Origin: Viola odorata
Lineage: Eukaryota > Streptophyta > Magnoliopsida > Malpighiales > Violaceae
Assembly: GCA_963691705.1 (NCBI GenBank)
Contig: OY829546.1
Location: 5,838,001-5,902,000, forward strand
Direction of reading: 5' to 3'
Length of the DNA: 64,000 nt
Both the position numbers and the translations under genes were made by a program. The notes beneath the pieces were generated by a model that did not search any database, was not told the origin of the DNA, and worked only from the letters and a program-made list of their open reading frames with translations. This document shows positions 28,450 to 40,042 of the stretch, one piece after another (position 1 is the first letter of the stretch; every line of letters begins with the position of its first letter).

Positions 28450-30087
28450 GTTCAGGAATTTGTTGAAGGGTAGGACAAAAATAGAGTTTGCTAATATTGT
28501 TTTCTATCCTAACCACACAAAAATCCTGAAAATAGATCGCTAAACTACGTTAGGAATTCAAGAACCTGGCACAACATTTGCGGTAATGCCATTAATGTTT
28601 TACAAGGCTTGTCTAAATTTAACCATACTAAAGAAAGAAGAACCAGAAAATGAAGTCAAACAAATGATTATTTGTCATTTCATGAAACCCCATTGAGGTG
28701 TTTATTTTTATTTTAAGAGCATCCGATAATTTATGCATTATATTGGGTGTCAACTAATTTAGACTTGAGCTGGATAAGATACCGAAGAACGATAAAGCTC
28801 TTCCAGGCCAACCACGTAAGATTTTTGTTAGTTACTGTTTAGTTCCATATTAGCAACTTCACAAAGGTATAAAAAGTTTATTGTATAGAAAAATTATAAG
28901 ACGGGCAAAAGATATTTACGGCCCCAGATTAGTCATAAATTTCTAAATTCATTATCTAACTATCGCGATTTTCAAATACATCCTCCAATTAGTTATTAAT
29001 TATTTCTGTCAGTCGCATCCATCCCCAAACTATCCTTTATTACCTAAAATTATTACCAACGTCAGAGTTAGTGCCTAATACAATTAACTTATCCATTAAT
29101 TACAGTTAAAAAAAACTATTTTTAGTCAAAAAAATAAAAAAATAAACTAAAAAAATGTTATATATGATGTCATAAACCACAATATGTACAATAAGGTGAG
29201 AATTGTAATTTTTTAGTGTGTCATATATGATGTCATAAATTCATCATTTTTTTAATAAAAAAAATTATATTATTAATTATTATTACAATAACAGTGCTTG
29301 AACCTTTGATCTTATCTTAGGTCATAGAGACGACACGCACTAACTAGTTGAACTAGAATTTCCTGTATTGTCATAAATTCATTATATACCATATATTTTG
29401 TGACAATCATATAAATTATGTAGTAAGATTTTCTCATTTATATAAAAAAAATGATTGTTGAGTATCCTGTGAGGTCGTGTCCTTTCTCAACTCTATATTT
29501 AATTGTCAATTTACGTACTCTAGAATTATCACTTACAGTTGGACAATTATGACTCCGCTACCATATTAAATTTAGATAGGTTAAGGTTGAGCTACTCCAA
29601 AAGAATTAAGCCTTGTGTAAGGTTATCTTCCTTCAACCTTGGATTTTATTATCAGTTGGAATTTCTTTCCGACTTTATACTCGTCAAAAAGATGATGGCA
29701 TGATGCAATCCATACTTGTACCGAAAAGTGATTCTATCTTTTTGTAATTTAATTCCCAAATCTCTAACCTTGTACTAATTAGTAATTAGCAGGAGGTTAG
29801 AGATAACTACACTTTTTTGTTTAAATCTGTTAATCTAATTTATAAGCCACATTTTAATTAATTTAGCAGATTAACCCGTTGTATGCAGCAGAACTATAAG
29901 GTCAAGTATAGAACAAGAAATGAACATGTATATTTATTCTCTTGAAAAAGTTTAACAAACAAGTTACATACTTGCAGAAATGGAAAATTAATCAAGAACA
30001 ACAACAGCAAACATGTAACTAGATTTTTTTTTGGAGATCCTTTGGAAATTCATCAGAGAAATGAACCCATCATCATCGTTAGCTTCT
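28450..30087. other. Intergenic region between the tandem oxidase genes
   Basis: Upstream sequence of copy 1 and the 3' UTR of copy 2 (roughly 29985-30087). The middle is AT-rich. It includes a SINE-like fragment at 29290-29365 and, near 29170-29240, a short repeat in which TATATGATGTCATAAA occurs twice. No gene was found. Confidence 0.55.
29290..29365 (-). repeat. tRNA-derived SINE-like fragment
   Basis: On the minus strand an A-box-like TAGTTCAACTAGTTAGTGC is followed about 35 bases later by the B-box-like AGGTTCAAGCACTG. Both resemble internal RNA polymerase III promoters. A T/A-rich stretch follows on the 3' side. No precise ends or target-site duplications were found, so it is probably an old truncated copy. 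Confidence 0.5.
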
Positions 30088-32126
30088 TCACTTGATCTGC
30101 ACCCAGGTAGCAACACTAGGCACACCTTGATACACAACATAGAGCATGTAGTAGCCAGGAGGAGCGATGCGACCGCTCGGTGGTGCCAAGAAATCAACGT
30201 TATAGATACCATTAACATTGCTCTCCACACCTGCCAATCCCAAGTCAAGAAGCCTTTGATTCATGGAAATTCCATGGGTGGTAAATGCAGGTTGATACAT
30301 TGTCACTTTCACATCTGTGACGGCGATTTCTCCCACGTTCAGCTTGATTTGGACTGTGTAATTCTCGTCGTAGGTCAGGAATTCTGGCGCGGTCTTGGCA
30401 ATGATTTCTGGCCTGAATTTGTTCAATGCAGCGTTTAGGTAAGGAGGGGAGAATTTCTCCACGCGCAATTCGGTTGGGAACATTGCATTGTAGATGTATC
30501 CGTTGTTAGTGTTGCTTCCTGCTACCAAGATTTTACCATCTGGCAAGAGCGTGGAAGTTGAATGGTACATTCTTGGAATGGTGGTTGCTGCTAGCTCTCT
30601 AAATCTTTGACCTTCCTTGCCGTTGGTTGCGTACAGAACAGGCTTGAAGTTTGGATCTCTGGCGAAATTCCATCCTGACACCCCTTTTTCAGCTCCGTTG
30701 AGCATCAGGACATCCCCAGTTGGAAGAATGACCGCGTCACCCATAATGCGGGGACTTGGCATCATTTCCCTCTTCCAGACAGCGTTTGGATCGGTAATCC
30801 TGATCCTGCCACAATCTTGGAGCGCGGTGTAGAAGATGTCTTTGTTAGCTTCAGTGTAGGCATCTTTGTTACCTGAGCCACCACAAACCAAGACCTCAGC
30901 AGGGATGACCTCTTTGTTAACAGAGTCGAGCTTAATTGGGAGGAGAACAGACATTCCGGTGGCAGGATAGCTGCGATGACCGCCAGGAAGGACAGGGAAC
31001 TCTTTGATGACCTGATTGGTGATTGGACTCAACAGGACGGAACGTTGATTGGCGAAGATGAAGACGTTTCCATCTGTAGAAAGATGGACAAATGGGTACA
31101 AGTTGTTCTCGTCTTTGTCGGTTGTTTGCTTCAGGAAATCAAAGTAGTAGGCTTTAGGATTGGATTGTCCTTCAGCCGGGATGTACTCATAGCTGTAAGA
31201 TGCGCGCCCACCGACCACAATGTAGCTACCATCAGGCAATGCTGCTTGTGTAGAATACCTATACAATGCCAAGAACAGAACTTTTAACAATGTTTCTTCC
31301 AAAAATCAAAGACAGACATCAAAATTTTGAAAATCTACCATCTTTTTTCGGCGAGAGCTGTTGGGTATTCTCTCCAGGGGCAGTTTTTGCATGCATCAAT
31401 ATATCTGGCAGTGTTGGCTCCTCCTTCAAAACCACCGGTGCTTACAATGTTTCCATCAACTGTAAGACCTCCGGACGAGCACCAGGTATCGGTGTTAAGC
31501 TTCATTCGATCAACAAATCATCAATTAGTAAAGAAACAAAGAGAAAATCCATTCCTGATAGATGCAAACATAACAATTATAGATTCTTCACTTACCAGTT
31601 TTGGAGTTAGCTTTCCTGTGTTGATATCATACAAAACAGAATGAGCAAAGCAATCCCTATTTCCTTCTGCGTTCACTTTGCACTGTCCCTTAGGCAATTG
31701 GACCTGTGATATCTGCCAAATTGTTGAATCAAACATCAACACCTTGTTGATCTTAGGAATCAACTGCGCGTGCATCGAAGAAACTCCTGAGCTCTTGGAA
31801 ACAAGCTCCCAATCTCCATTGTATCCGGTCTGATCGACCTGAGCAGCAGGCTCAGCAGCTTTCTTTAGTTTCTTCTTTGATTTCTTCTTGACAGGTTCAT
31901 CCCAGCTCTGCATTTCTTCCTGAGTGATCGGAAGAGTACCGAAATCATTGAGGATGGGCTTCTCCTTGTAATCTAAAGGATCACCAAAAGGGTTTCCAAA
32001 CAGCTCATGAGGTTCTGAAGGATGCTCCTCATTCCATTCTTCAAAAGGGTTGATGAAATGACCGAGGCTGGAAACGAACAAGAGAGGGAGAATGCATAGA
32101 GATTTCGACATAATTAGCTTCGTCAT
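30088..32126 (-). CDS. Glyoxal-oxidase-like secreted copper-radical oxidase, copy 2
   Basis: Three exons: 31596-32126, 31339-31499, 30088-31258, giving 621 codons (620 residues), with introns in the same places and phases as copy 1. It begins MTKLIMSKSLCILPLLFVSS, a signal peptide. The linker (about 75-95) is more Lys-rich than in copy 1 (KKKSKKKLKKAAEPAA). All active-site residues are kept: the Cys of DTWCSSGG, the Tyr of RWYSTQ, the Tyr-His of PRMYHST and the His of TTHGIS. It is probably extracellular, producing H2O2 from aldehyde or sugar substrates. Sequence agreement with copy 1 is uneven: very high in the middle of exon 3, lower at the signal peptide, linker and C-terminus. Confidence 0.93.
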
Positions 32127-32250
32127 TTCTCGACGAAGCCAAACAGAAGAAAGATGAAGATTTTTCTATGAAATGTATGATTAAATCTTCCACCTTTTGT
32201 GGAAGATTAGGTTATATTTCTCCCTGCCTTTTCAGGTTTGATGATTACAG

Positions 32251-32259
32251 GTTTTTATA
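32251..32259 (-). promoter_or_regulatory. TATA box of oxidase copy 2
   Basis: Minus strand TATAAAAAC, about 125 bp upstream of the ATG, within a context (CTATAAAAACCTG) matching the copy 1 promoter. Confidence 0.5.
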
Positions 32260-32984
32260 GTGGTATGAGTTACTACTAATATAAGGGTAAGAACTGTTAT
32301 AGGATTTGTTCCTCATTTGATGGAGAACCTCAGGAAATTATCAGGATGTGTCATTGTAAGAACAAATGCTGATCATTTGCTGTTAGTCTGTTTTCCTTAA
32401 TTATGAGAGTTAAACCTTAATTAGACTGGACGAGACTATTAGACATAACGAATTAAAGTATTAAACTCGCGTTTATAGTAATTAGAAAAACTTCTACTAA
32501 TATTAGTATTAACCGTGCTTGTGAGTCATCCCTTTAGGATCATGCCGTCCTTTAACGGAAATAATTTCTTGCTCAGAAAAGATGAAGAGAACATTCGAGG
32601 AGGAAAACAAAGTAAAGTGTTTCTTTCTATTTATTTATCAGGTAGTAAGAACCGAGCCGAGCCGAGCCAACAGTTGGGTTGGATCTTAATTCACTTGGTC
32701 CAATAAGACAGAAGCAGCCCAACAAGCCCAATAGTTATAAACTAAAGTATTATACTCTCACAGTCTTTTCATCGAACACCTTGCAGCCAATTATGGTGAA
32801 AGTGAAAGAACGTCCCTTATCCTTTATTTTTTCCTTTTAGTTTTTAGAATTGTCAAACTAACAACAATCTTAACCATGTGATTCATGCCGGAAACGTATC
32901 TGATGGCTCCTACATGATTTATCAGGGGGGGGGGGAGTCTTTGATTAATAATAATAAATAATGTGTTTTTTTCTATTTTCCTAG

Positions 32985-33038
32985 GGGCAGACAAAGCTGA
33001 TTGGTCCGAATGGATTGGCTCTCCACTTGGCCAATGAG
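32985..33038 (+). other. Exon-like fragment, 18 codons
   Basis: A TTTTCCTAG acceptor precedes, and a GAG|GTAACA donor follows, a 54-base open segment reading GQTKLIGPNGLALHLANE. The boundaries and amino-acid content look like a genuine exon, but I recognise no family. It may be linked to the frame ending at 33695, or be a relic of a lost gene. Confidence 0.3.
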
Positions 33039-33561
33039 GTAACAGTACTGCTCTAGTTTATGGCGGGTGATCCTGTTACAGCTTAACAGTGCCACTCCTT
33101 AAGCAATTAGTTTACCATTAACTAACAAATTCACTTTAAAGTCTCACCACTCTCACCAAATAAAATGCACCCTTAATCAAATTCTGTCACATTAGTTAGT
33201 ATAATCTTTTTTTATAATTTGTTAATATATAATGCATTTTCCTAATTAACATGGATTAAAGATGTGCATTTTAGATTCCGGTATTCTATATCTAATATTA
33301 TGGCTTCGTAAGAGGGATTGCAACTTTATCGAATTAATTTTCTTTCCTATTATGTGATTATGGCTTGAAATTGACTTATAATCTCTTAAAATTTACTTGA
33401 CAAGTCGGGTATAATTTTATATTTTCTAAAAACATACATCTTGTATGTTATCTCTCTGTTATATATTAATAAAATTATCAAAAATTTCAGATACTATATA
33501 TATATTGGGAGAGACGCCTTTTTAAAATTTGATAATATTGAAATAAAATTAATTTTCTACT

Positions 33562-33695
33562 TGAAAGAACAGAGAGAAGAATATAGAAGAGCGGAAAGAG
33601 CTCACTTGTTAGATCAATTAGATGAAGAGCTTAATGATGAAGAAATCAAGAAGAAATTAGAAGAAATCTGTGTTAAATTCTTGAACAATTGTTGA
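33562..33695 (+). other. Unrecognised Glu/Lys-rich coding-like frame
   Basis: The frame reads LKEQREEYRRAERAHLLDQL and continues DEELNDEEIKKKLEEIC to a stop at 33695. The predicted peptide is a charged amphipathic helix and looks more like coding sequence than the AT-rich frame upstream of it. It could be the last exon of a small gene together with 32985-33038. No homologue is recognised, and a chance frame cannot be excluded. Confidence 0.3.
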
Positions 33696-33948
33696 ACAAG
33701 AAGAGAGAAAAACTACTCCATTGTCAATGTAGCAAAAGTACAATTCCTCTCATTACATAAACTTCCAATCCAAATTACTGAAAGTTCATACACCCTTGCT
33801 CATCATCTTCATCACTACCATTCTTTAAAAAAAAATGAAAAAAATCTCCATCACTACCCTATACTGTGTGTGCAATTTCTGTGAATTTAAAAGTTTGACT
33901 CAAAATTAAATCTAGAAGCATTAGAACCCCACTTTCTTTTTCCTTTGA

Positions 33949-35786
33949 TTAAATTGACAGTCTAAGCTCCAAATCCACTTCCTCATTGTCGCTTGATCGG
34001 GAGTTTGGACTGGTTGACCCCATTGAGCGACTACGATGATGATGATGACTGCCCCCAATTTGCTGTGAGCCCTATTATATATGATCCAAAAAGAGAAGAA
34101 AAATTAAAATTAAAATTAACATAAGAAAATATGATACTTAGTTTCAAATCGAAATGAATGTGCGAGGATTGGGAAGAATTTTTTTACCTCAACTTGGGAA
34201 AGGGGTCTAGTAGGCTGTCCAAAATGCTGAGCTTCAAAGTAACTATTCCCATGGTTCCAACTGGTGAAAAGAAACATGTATATATAATTAAGTAATTGAG
34301 TTATTATTGGATCGAAAATGAGATTAAATTGTAGAAAATAAAATTCTAATAAAATCTTATATTACACAATTAATCATCAATGAGTTTGTAACTCAACAAC
34401 GTATCTTATTTCAAAATAGAAAGAATCAGATCTCCAAATCGAGTCTTCCTGCTTATATTCCTATAAATCTATGACAAAATAAAAATAAAAATTAAGCTCT
34501 AATAAAGTGTACCTTGGAACTGTGGATTGCTGGGAATCACCATGTCTACCTGGCCCCATCTGTTCATTATAATTGATGATCATAGGTAAAATGTTAGATA
34601 CCAATTGCAACATTAATCCAATCTTTTTGAACAAACAACATTAATTGAAAGTATTTAATTAGAATTCTCTTATTGTAAAACTATATCATGAGTATCTATC
34701 TACTAATTATAATGCAGAAAGGTGTGAAAATGGAATCATGTGATAAGAAATGAAGCTTTCCTAGGTTAATTAGTGTGAATGGGATATTTCTTCATCGAGA
34801 GGATTTTTCTTTTCTTTTCTACTTATGTTTTTTCCTTTATTTGGGTTTTCTATGTTTGCTTAGCAATTAATTTCAAAGACTTATCCAAAACCAGAAAGGC
34901 AAAAAAAAAAAAAAAAAAAAAAAAAAACCAAATGAGCATGTGGGGGTTGGAAAAGAATCCAAATATTGAAATCCAAAGAAATCCCTTGACAAGATTTTAT
35001 TTTAAAAGAAAACAAATGTATGGTTAATTACGAGGATTGATTGATTGCTAAAAATCTCACACTAGATCAAAACATATGCAAAAATCTTGTTTTTCTCCAC
35101 ATGTGTATTCACATCATCATTTCATAACAAATCAACAGGTGACATGAAAAGTATGATGTCATTGGGTGCAGCTGACCATCAACTTGGACTAAAATGGAAA
35201 AAACAAACAAATAAACATACCGATAAGATTATACACAAATAGATCGAACTTGTAGCTCAGTGATAATTTTTGCGGCTAAGAAAAATATATTTAAGACTGA
35301 TAGAATCTTGATTGATTAAAAAGTAGACTTACCATGATGTTGGGGTGGAATCCATAGGAAGATGGTGAGGAGGAAGGATAGGTAAATGATGGGGAGGATG
35401 CCATTATTGGTGAATAAGCTGATTGCACTCTCATACCCATATCATCCTGCATCTGCATGACCACATACATCACCAAAACTAACACATTTATCAAGAAATC
35501 AAGAAACCCTATTCATATTTTTTCAAGAAAATCAAGAAACTTGACCTAAAAAAAAGTATACCTGCTGGGATGGGAAAGTAGGAGGGTAATTAGGAGGAGG
35601 GAAAGCACAACCCATCTGGCCATGTAATCTGATCTTCTCCAATTGAGCAACACCAAGTCCTCGTTGCGGCTGCTTCGGCTTCTCCGATGAACTGCTGCTC
35701 TTTTTGTTCTTTCTTGATGATGAAGAAGATGACCCACCACCACCACCAGAACTGTTTGGCTGATTCCCATAATAGCTGCTCTCCAT
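33949..35786 (-). CDS. SPEAR/TIE1-like EAR-motif transcriptional repressor
   Basis: Five exons: 35562-35786, 35333-35452, 34513-34559, 34188-34260, 33949-34071, giving 196 codons (195 residues), all in phase. A Ser/Gly-rich start is followed by the SPL/SPEAR signature (35-58), with core residues KPKQPQRGLGVAQLEKIRLH. A Pro/Ser-rich middle leads to a C-terminal EAR motif, DLELRL, with LELRL at 189-193. Family members (SPOROCYTELESS, TIE1-4) bridge TCP transcription factors to TOPLESS co-repressors and control leaf and ovule growth. The length and exon layout fit TIE1/SPEAR3. A HHHH run precedes the RSRS segment near the C-terminus. The leader is pyrimidine/purine-biased, with TATA-like sequences near 35950-35960. 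Confidence 0.9.
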
Positions 35787-37317
35787 CTCTCCTTCTTCAA
35801 CTTTTTTTTTTCTCCTCCAAACAAGCCCTTAAGAAAATAAGAAGTGATGCTTGAGGAATGAGAGATCTCCTCCAAATTCCACACCCTTTTAAAGCTGTGT
35901 TTGCTTGCTTTGCCTCTGATTATTGCATCGCTGGAATCAGATTTTGTACAGATTTATATAGATAATTTATATACTTAGATTTTATGCCTTTTTTTTTTAA
36001 TTTTCCTCACCTCCTTTTCTCCCCCCTTCAAAAACTACAATATAAGTGAAATTATTTTTAGGAGATTTTATACTATATATATAATTTTATTTTATTTTAG
36101 TTATGAAGTCTAACTTAATATTATATTTCGTAAGCTATGAGTCATGATTATGAAAGCGATTCTTTGATTGAATATGCGCTCTTAAAAATTCAAGACTAGT
36201 GGACTCATGAACTAATCAATTCACGCGCTATGCATAGAGCGTCTTGTGCCATTTTCGAATTATTTTTGAAGTAAACATTTGCACACTATAGTGTTAAACC
36301 CACTTTTTTCTTGGTTCTCAAATTTACTAAAATAAATTACTACTATGGAATGTTTGAATTTTTTTAGATAACATGAGATCTCTAATTTAAGATAAAGATA
36401 ATCGTAGATCGTAACGCGGGTTTACAGTATACTTATAAATATTCAAATATTTATAAATTACATACTAAGAATGAGCATTAAGCAAAATTTGAAATTCTTA
36501 TTAGATCGCAACGCCGGTTTGTTTATAGTAAATTTATAAATTATATACCAACCCTGCTGGGTCGCTTCTAGATATTTTTTTGTCGTCACCTTATTAAAAA
36601 AAGACAATAATTAAGCAATTATTTAGATTCTCAGCTTTAAAAATTGTTGAAAAAATTACTCTTGTAAAATGAGATTTTTTTATAATTTTTTTTAGTTGAC
36701 AACTGTCCTATTTAAACTAGGAAACATGGATATTGTAAAATCTGGTCCATTAATTACCATACCAAAATAAAATAAAATAAAAGGGTTAGGTAGCCACGCG
36801 CTTAAAAGGAAAGTGGGCAAGCCGTTTTAATTTTCTAATTACACATGGTAATGATCTTTTAAATGTGTGGTCCCGCTTTACGTTGACGGAGCTGTAAAAA
36901 TTCTATAAGCAGCTCATTAAAAAAGGGAAAAAATCATAAAAATATTGAAACGTTAAAATAAATAACATTATAAAGTTTAGACCAAATCATATTAAAAAAA
37001 GATTATAGATTCTAGAAATCTTTTGTTTTTGCAGCTAATTAGGGATTGTCCTGTATCGAACTCATAGGAATTCTAACCAAGCAAGAATCAATCTTGAAAT
37101 TCTATTTTTTTTTCTTTCTAAAATTACCCTTATTAATGCTAAATATTTGCTTCTCACTCAAATAGATTAACAACCATAAAAACAAGAAATGTTTCTTTAA
37201 AATGTTCGATCCTCAAATTTAAGAAGTTTTTAATGGAAACAAATTAGAGATATCATTTGGACAAGAAAAAAAAAGGAGAAATATCTTTAAAAAATATTTT
37301 TTTTATTTTTGACAAAA

Positions 37318-37375
37318 GAAGATATCGAGATCCATACTCGAGATCTTGTGCAGTACCACTGAACTACAAATCTAT
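37318..37375 (-). repeat. tRNA-derived SINE-like fragment
   Basis: On the minus strand TAGTTCAGTGGTACTGCACAAG matches a pol III A box (TAGTTCAGTGG). It is followed by a weaker B-box-like GGATCTCGATATC. The arrangement resembles the head of plant SINEs or a decayed tRNA. It does not fold into a full tRNA. Confidence 0.5.
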
Positions 37376-37399
37376 TGTTTTTTATTTTATTTTAAATAA

Positions 37400-37418
37400 A
37401 TATATATATATATATATA
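37400..37418. repeat. TA dinucleotide microsatellite
   Basis: An uninterrupted AT/TA tract of about nine repeats within AT-rich DNA. Confidence 0.8.
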
Positions 37419-37724
37419 AAAAAAATTGAAACACAGATTTTTCATGCTATTAATTAGGGAGGAAACAAAATCTAATTGAGTTGTTTCACGCATGATTCGT
37501 GGGTCATATGTTTGCTATTAGTTGTTGTTGTGCGGTGGAAAGTGAGAATGAGGACTCCTCCAATTTGCTCATATGCAATTACCCCACCCATCCCATCCCA
37601 AGTTTTGAAGTATATATAAAACCAATTAATTGAAAATACACTATTATTATTATAATAATTATTGGTGTTAAGACTTAAGAATGATCACGATAGGTTTCTA
37701 ATTATATAATTAATACTATACATT

Positions 37725-37960
37725 ACTACTCTCCAAAATAAATGACTTTTTAAGTATTTGTACTCGGATTAAGAAAATAATTGGTTTATAAAAAACGAGA
37801 GATTTTTTTACCTTTGTATCCCTACCATCCAAGTCTATTTTCAACCCTAGAATGACAGGAGCAACACCATCTTTTCCACCCTAGGATACCGAGAACGTCA
37901 TTTATTTCGGGACTACTTTTGGATTCCAGAACGTCATTTATTTTGCACCGGAAAGAATAT
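37725..37960. mobile_element. Degenerate Stowaway-like MITE
   Basis: The left end, CTCTCCAAAATAAATGACTTTT, is inverted relative to two right-side copies of GAACGTCATTTATTT (37892-37906 and 37930-37944). The motif is close to the CCGAAATAAACGTCGTTTT end of the element at 53768. The two right-hand copies suggest a nested or partially duplicated element. The flanking TA is not clean, so the boundaries are approximate. Confidence 0.5.
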
Positions 37961-39992
37961 TTGACAATAACCAATCCTATTTGTGTTCGGTCAATCTATT
38001 TAAAGGTAAAGTATTTTTATACATATTAATACACAAATTAAAGGGCATCGAATTAGGCACACAAACCGCATGTTAATATACTATATATATTTTATAGTAT
38101 TAGATTTAGAAAATATACAATTCATCTCCAATCTTGTTTTTATATTTCATGTACTAATCTATTTTAACTAGTGTTTCGGAGAATTTTTAATTTCAGGGGA
38201 CACATAAATCTTGTCAAATTAGGGTGGGACATATAAGCAACGCAATGAATTGGAGAGCTAAGTCAAGCCTTTATAGATTTGGTCTTCTCATTAAATTAGA
38301 TTTTTGACTTCGGATTCTACACAAAATTTCAGAATTAAATTTCTTATATTTTAGCAAATGTTTATGTATATTTAAATAAGCTCGTTTTTGTAATTTTTTC
38401 TTCTTTTAATATATAAAAATTAACTCTTTACGGTCTGAGTTTTTGATATTTAAATCGACTTTTGAAGAGATTTTCTGACCCAGTTCAACCCTACAGTAAT
38501 AACTGATCCATTTAATTACTGAATTAATTTAATGGTAAGAGGTATTTTTTTTCCCGTGAGTATCTTCTTCGCTCTTTCGGGCGGGATCCTGATCTCATTC
38601 AGTATAATTGTTTTAATTTTTCGTACTCGTATACGAGACTTGAGTTAAAAAGTCAGCAGTTCAATTAAATTCATTTGTAGCAAAACTCCAAAATTTACAC
38701 ACCAAATTTGTGTAAAAAAACGAAAGAATTAACCTCGTCGTCACATTTTATATATAAAAGATGATGACTACCAATTGCAAGATCGAAAATGTACTGGCGG
38801 CTCTCATCATGATTATAAGTTGTTGTTTTGTTAACACATATAAAATTAGTAGGTAGTTATGAGCATGATTAGTTTTTATAACAATAAAATGTGATGATGT
38901 GATCAGTGTGGAAGTCACCATAGACACAAAGACACGTCATCTGTGTTTTTATGTCAAGAGTGATGATGTATGGTACGCTCTTTCTTCATCATAATGCATC
39001 ACACATCATTCAGTTCAAAACAGAACAAAACACTATAACCATATTAGTTTCAGGGTTTATTTTTTTTTATAAAAAAAAACATTGGAATGAATTTTTGAAA
39101 TTAGGAAACAAATATCACATATTTTTCTTCTTCGTAAGAGCCCAATTTTTTTTGGATCGGTCGAAAAGCATATAACAAAAAAAATGATCAAATCATAGAA
39201 TAAACATAATTTTTTATTTGACTGAAATTTAACGAGCATGTAACATTCCGGTTAAAAATGAATAAATTAAACGTGGTGAAAAACTTATGATCAAGGCTTG
39301 ATTTTGAGATCCGGATTATTCAAAATTCAGTGTTGGGCAAATTCCATCAAAAGAATGACACATTTTCTTTTTAGTGTATAGTTTGCTAGGTTGCTCGAAC
39401 TTTGAACGCAAGATCGATGTGTGGGGTAAACTTTCTTTTATGAATACGATAAAAACGTTTCACAACACAAAATGCAATTGTACACGCATTAGTTCATCAT
39501 TAAATCACAAAACACGTACATTAAATTAAGATTTTGTTCCAATATTCTGAAAGATCAGTAATTGTAGGAGGTTAGGACAAGCGTGGTCTTACATATAAGG
39601 TGGGACAAATGTTATCATTATCCTTTGCGGAAACTCGGATCCCTTATCTTTTTTAAATTTGAAAAATTAATGTTAGAACGACCGTATAATCTTAGTTCCA
39701 CAAATCTAGCAAATTGTGGATTTATGATGATGATTGATGTAATGTAGTACGTGGGATCTCATGTCATCGTGTCCAATTAATGGGCATGGCCGCCTTGGAT
39801 CCATACAATACCCTTAAAAATATTTTTATTCGATATTTACGTATCTAACGTACGTAATTAATTATATATGCTGAAATAACTTGAAACTCAGCTCGTTGAG
39901 ACTATAAAACACTTTTTTTTTATAAATTAATTATATTATTAATTATCATTAAAATATACTAAAAATCGAATTTATACACTAACAATTTGAGT

Positions 39993-40042
39993 AAAACTTC
40001 AGTAGAACGAATGCACCGGTGCATTCGTTATACTGAAGTTTT
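39993..40042. repeat. 50-bp near-perfect palindrome without spacer
   Basis: Two 25-base arms meet at CACC|GGTG with no loop, and only one arm position mismatches (GTAGAAC against GTATAAC). The arms are GC-richer than the surrounding DNA. It could be a minimal foldback element, the relic of a hairpin-closing repair event, or a cruciform-prone site. Nothing nearby explains it. Confidence 0.85.

Larger units (their letters stand above)
32260..33948. other. Intergenic region with two exon-like fragments
   Basis: Upstream sequence of oxidase copy 2 on the left and 3' flank of the SPEAR-like gene on the right. It contains an 11-base G run (32925-32935), an isolated exon-like segment at 32985-33038 (+), and a Glu/Lys-rich frame ending at 33695 (+). 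These two pieces are listed separately. No transposon ends were recognised. Confidence 0.5.

Noticed and set aside
34779..35027. 82-codon plus-strand frame next to the SPEAR-like gene
   Set aside because: The frame runs through a homopolymer A tract of about 30 bases (poly-Lys) and AT-rich DNA within the SPEAR-like gene's intron 2 (antisense). It is not a credible coding region.
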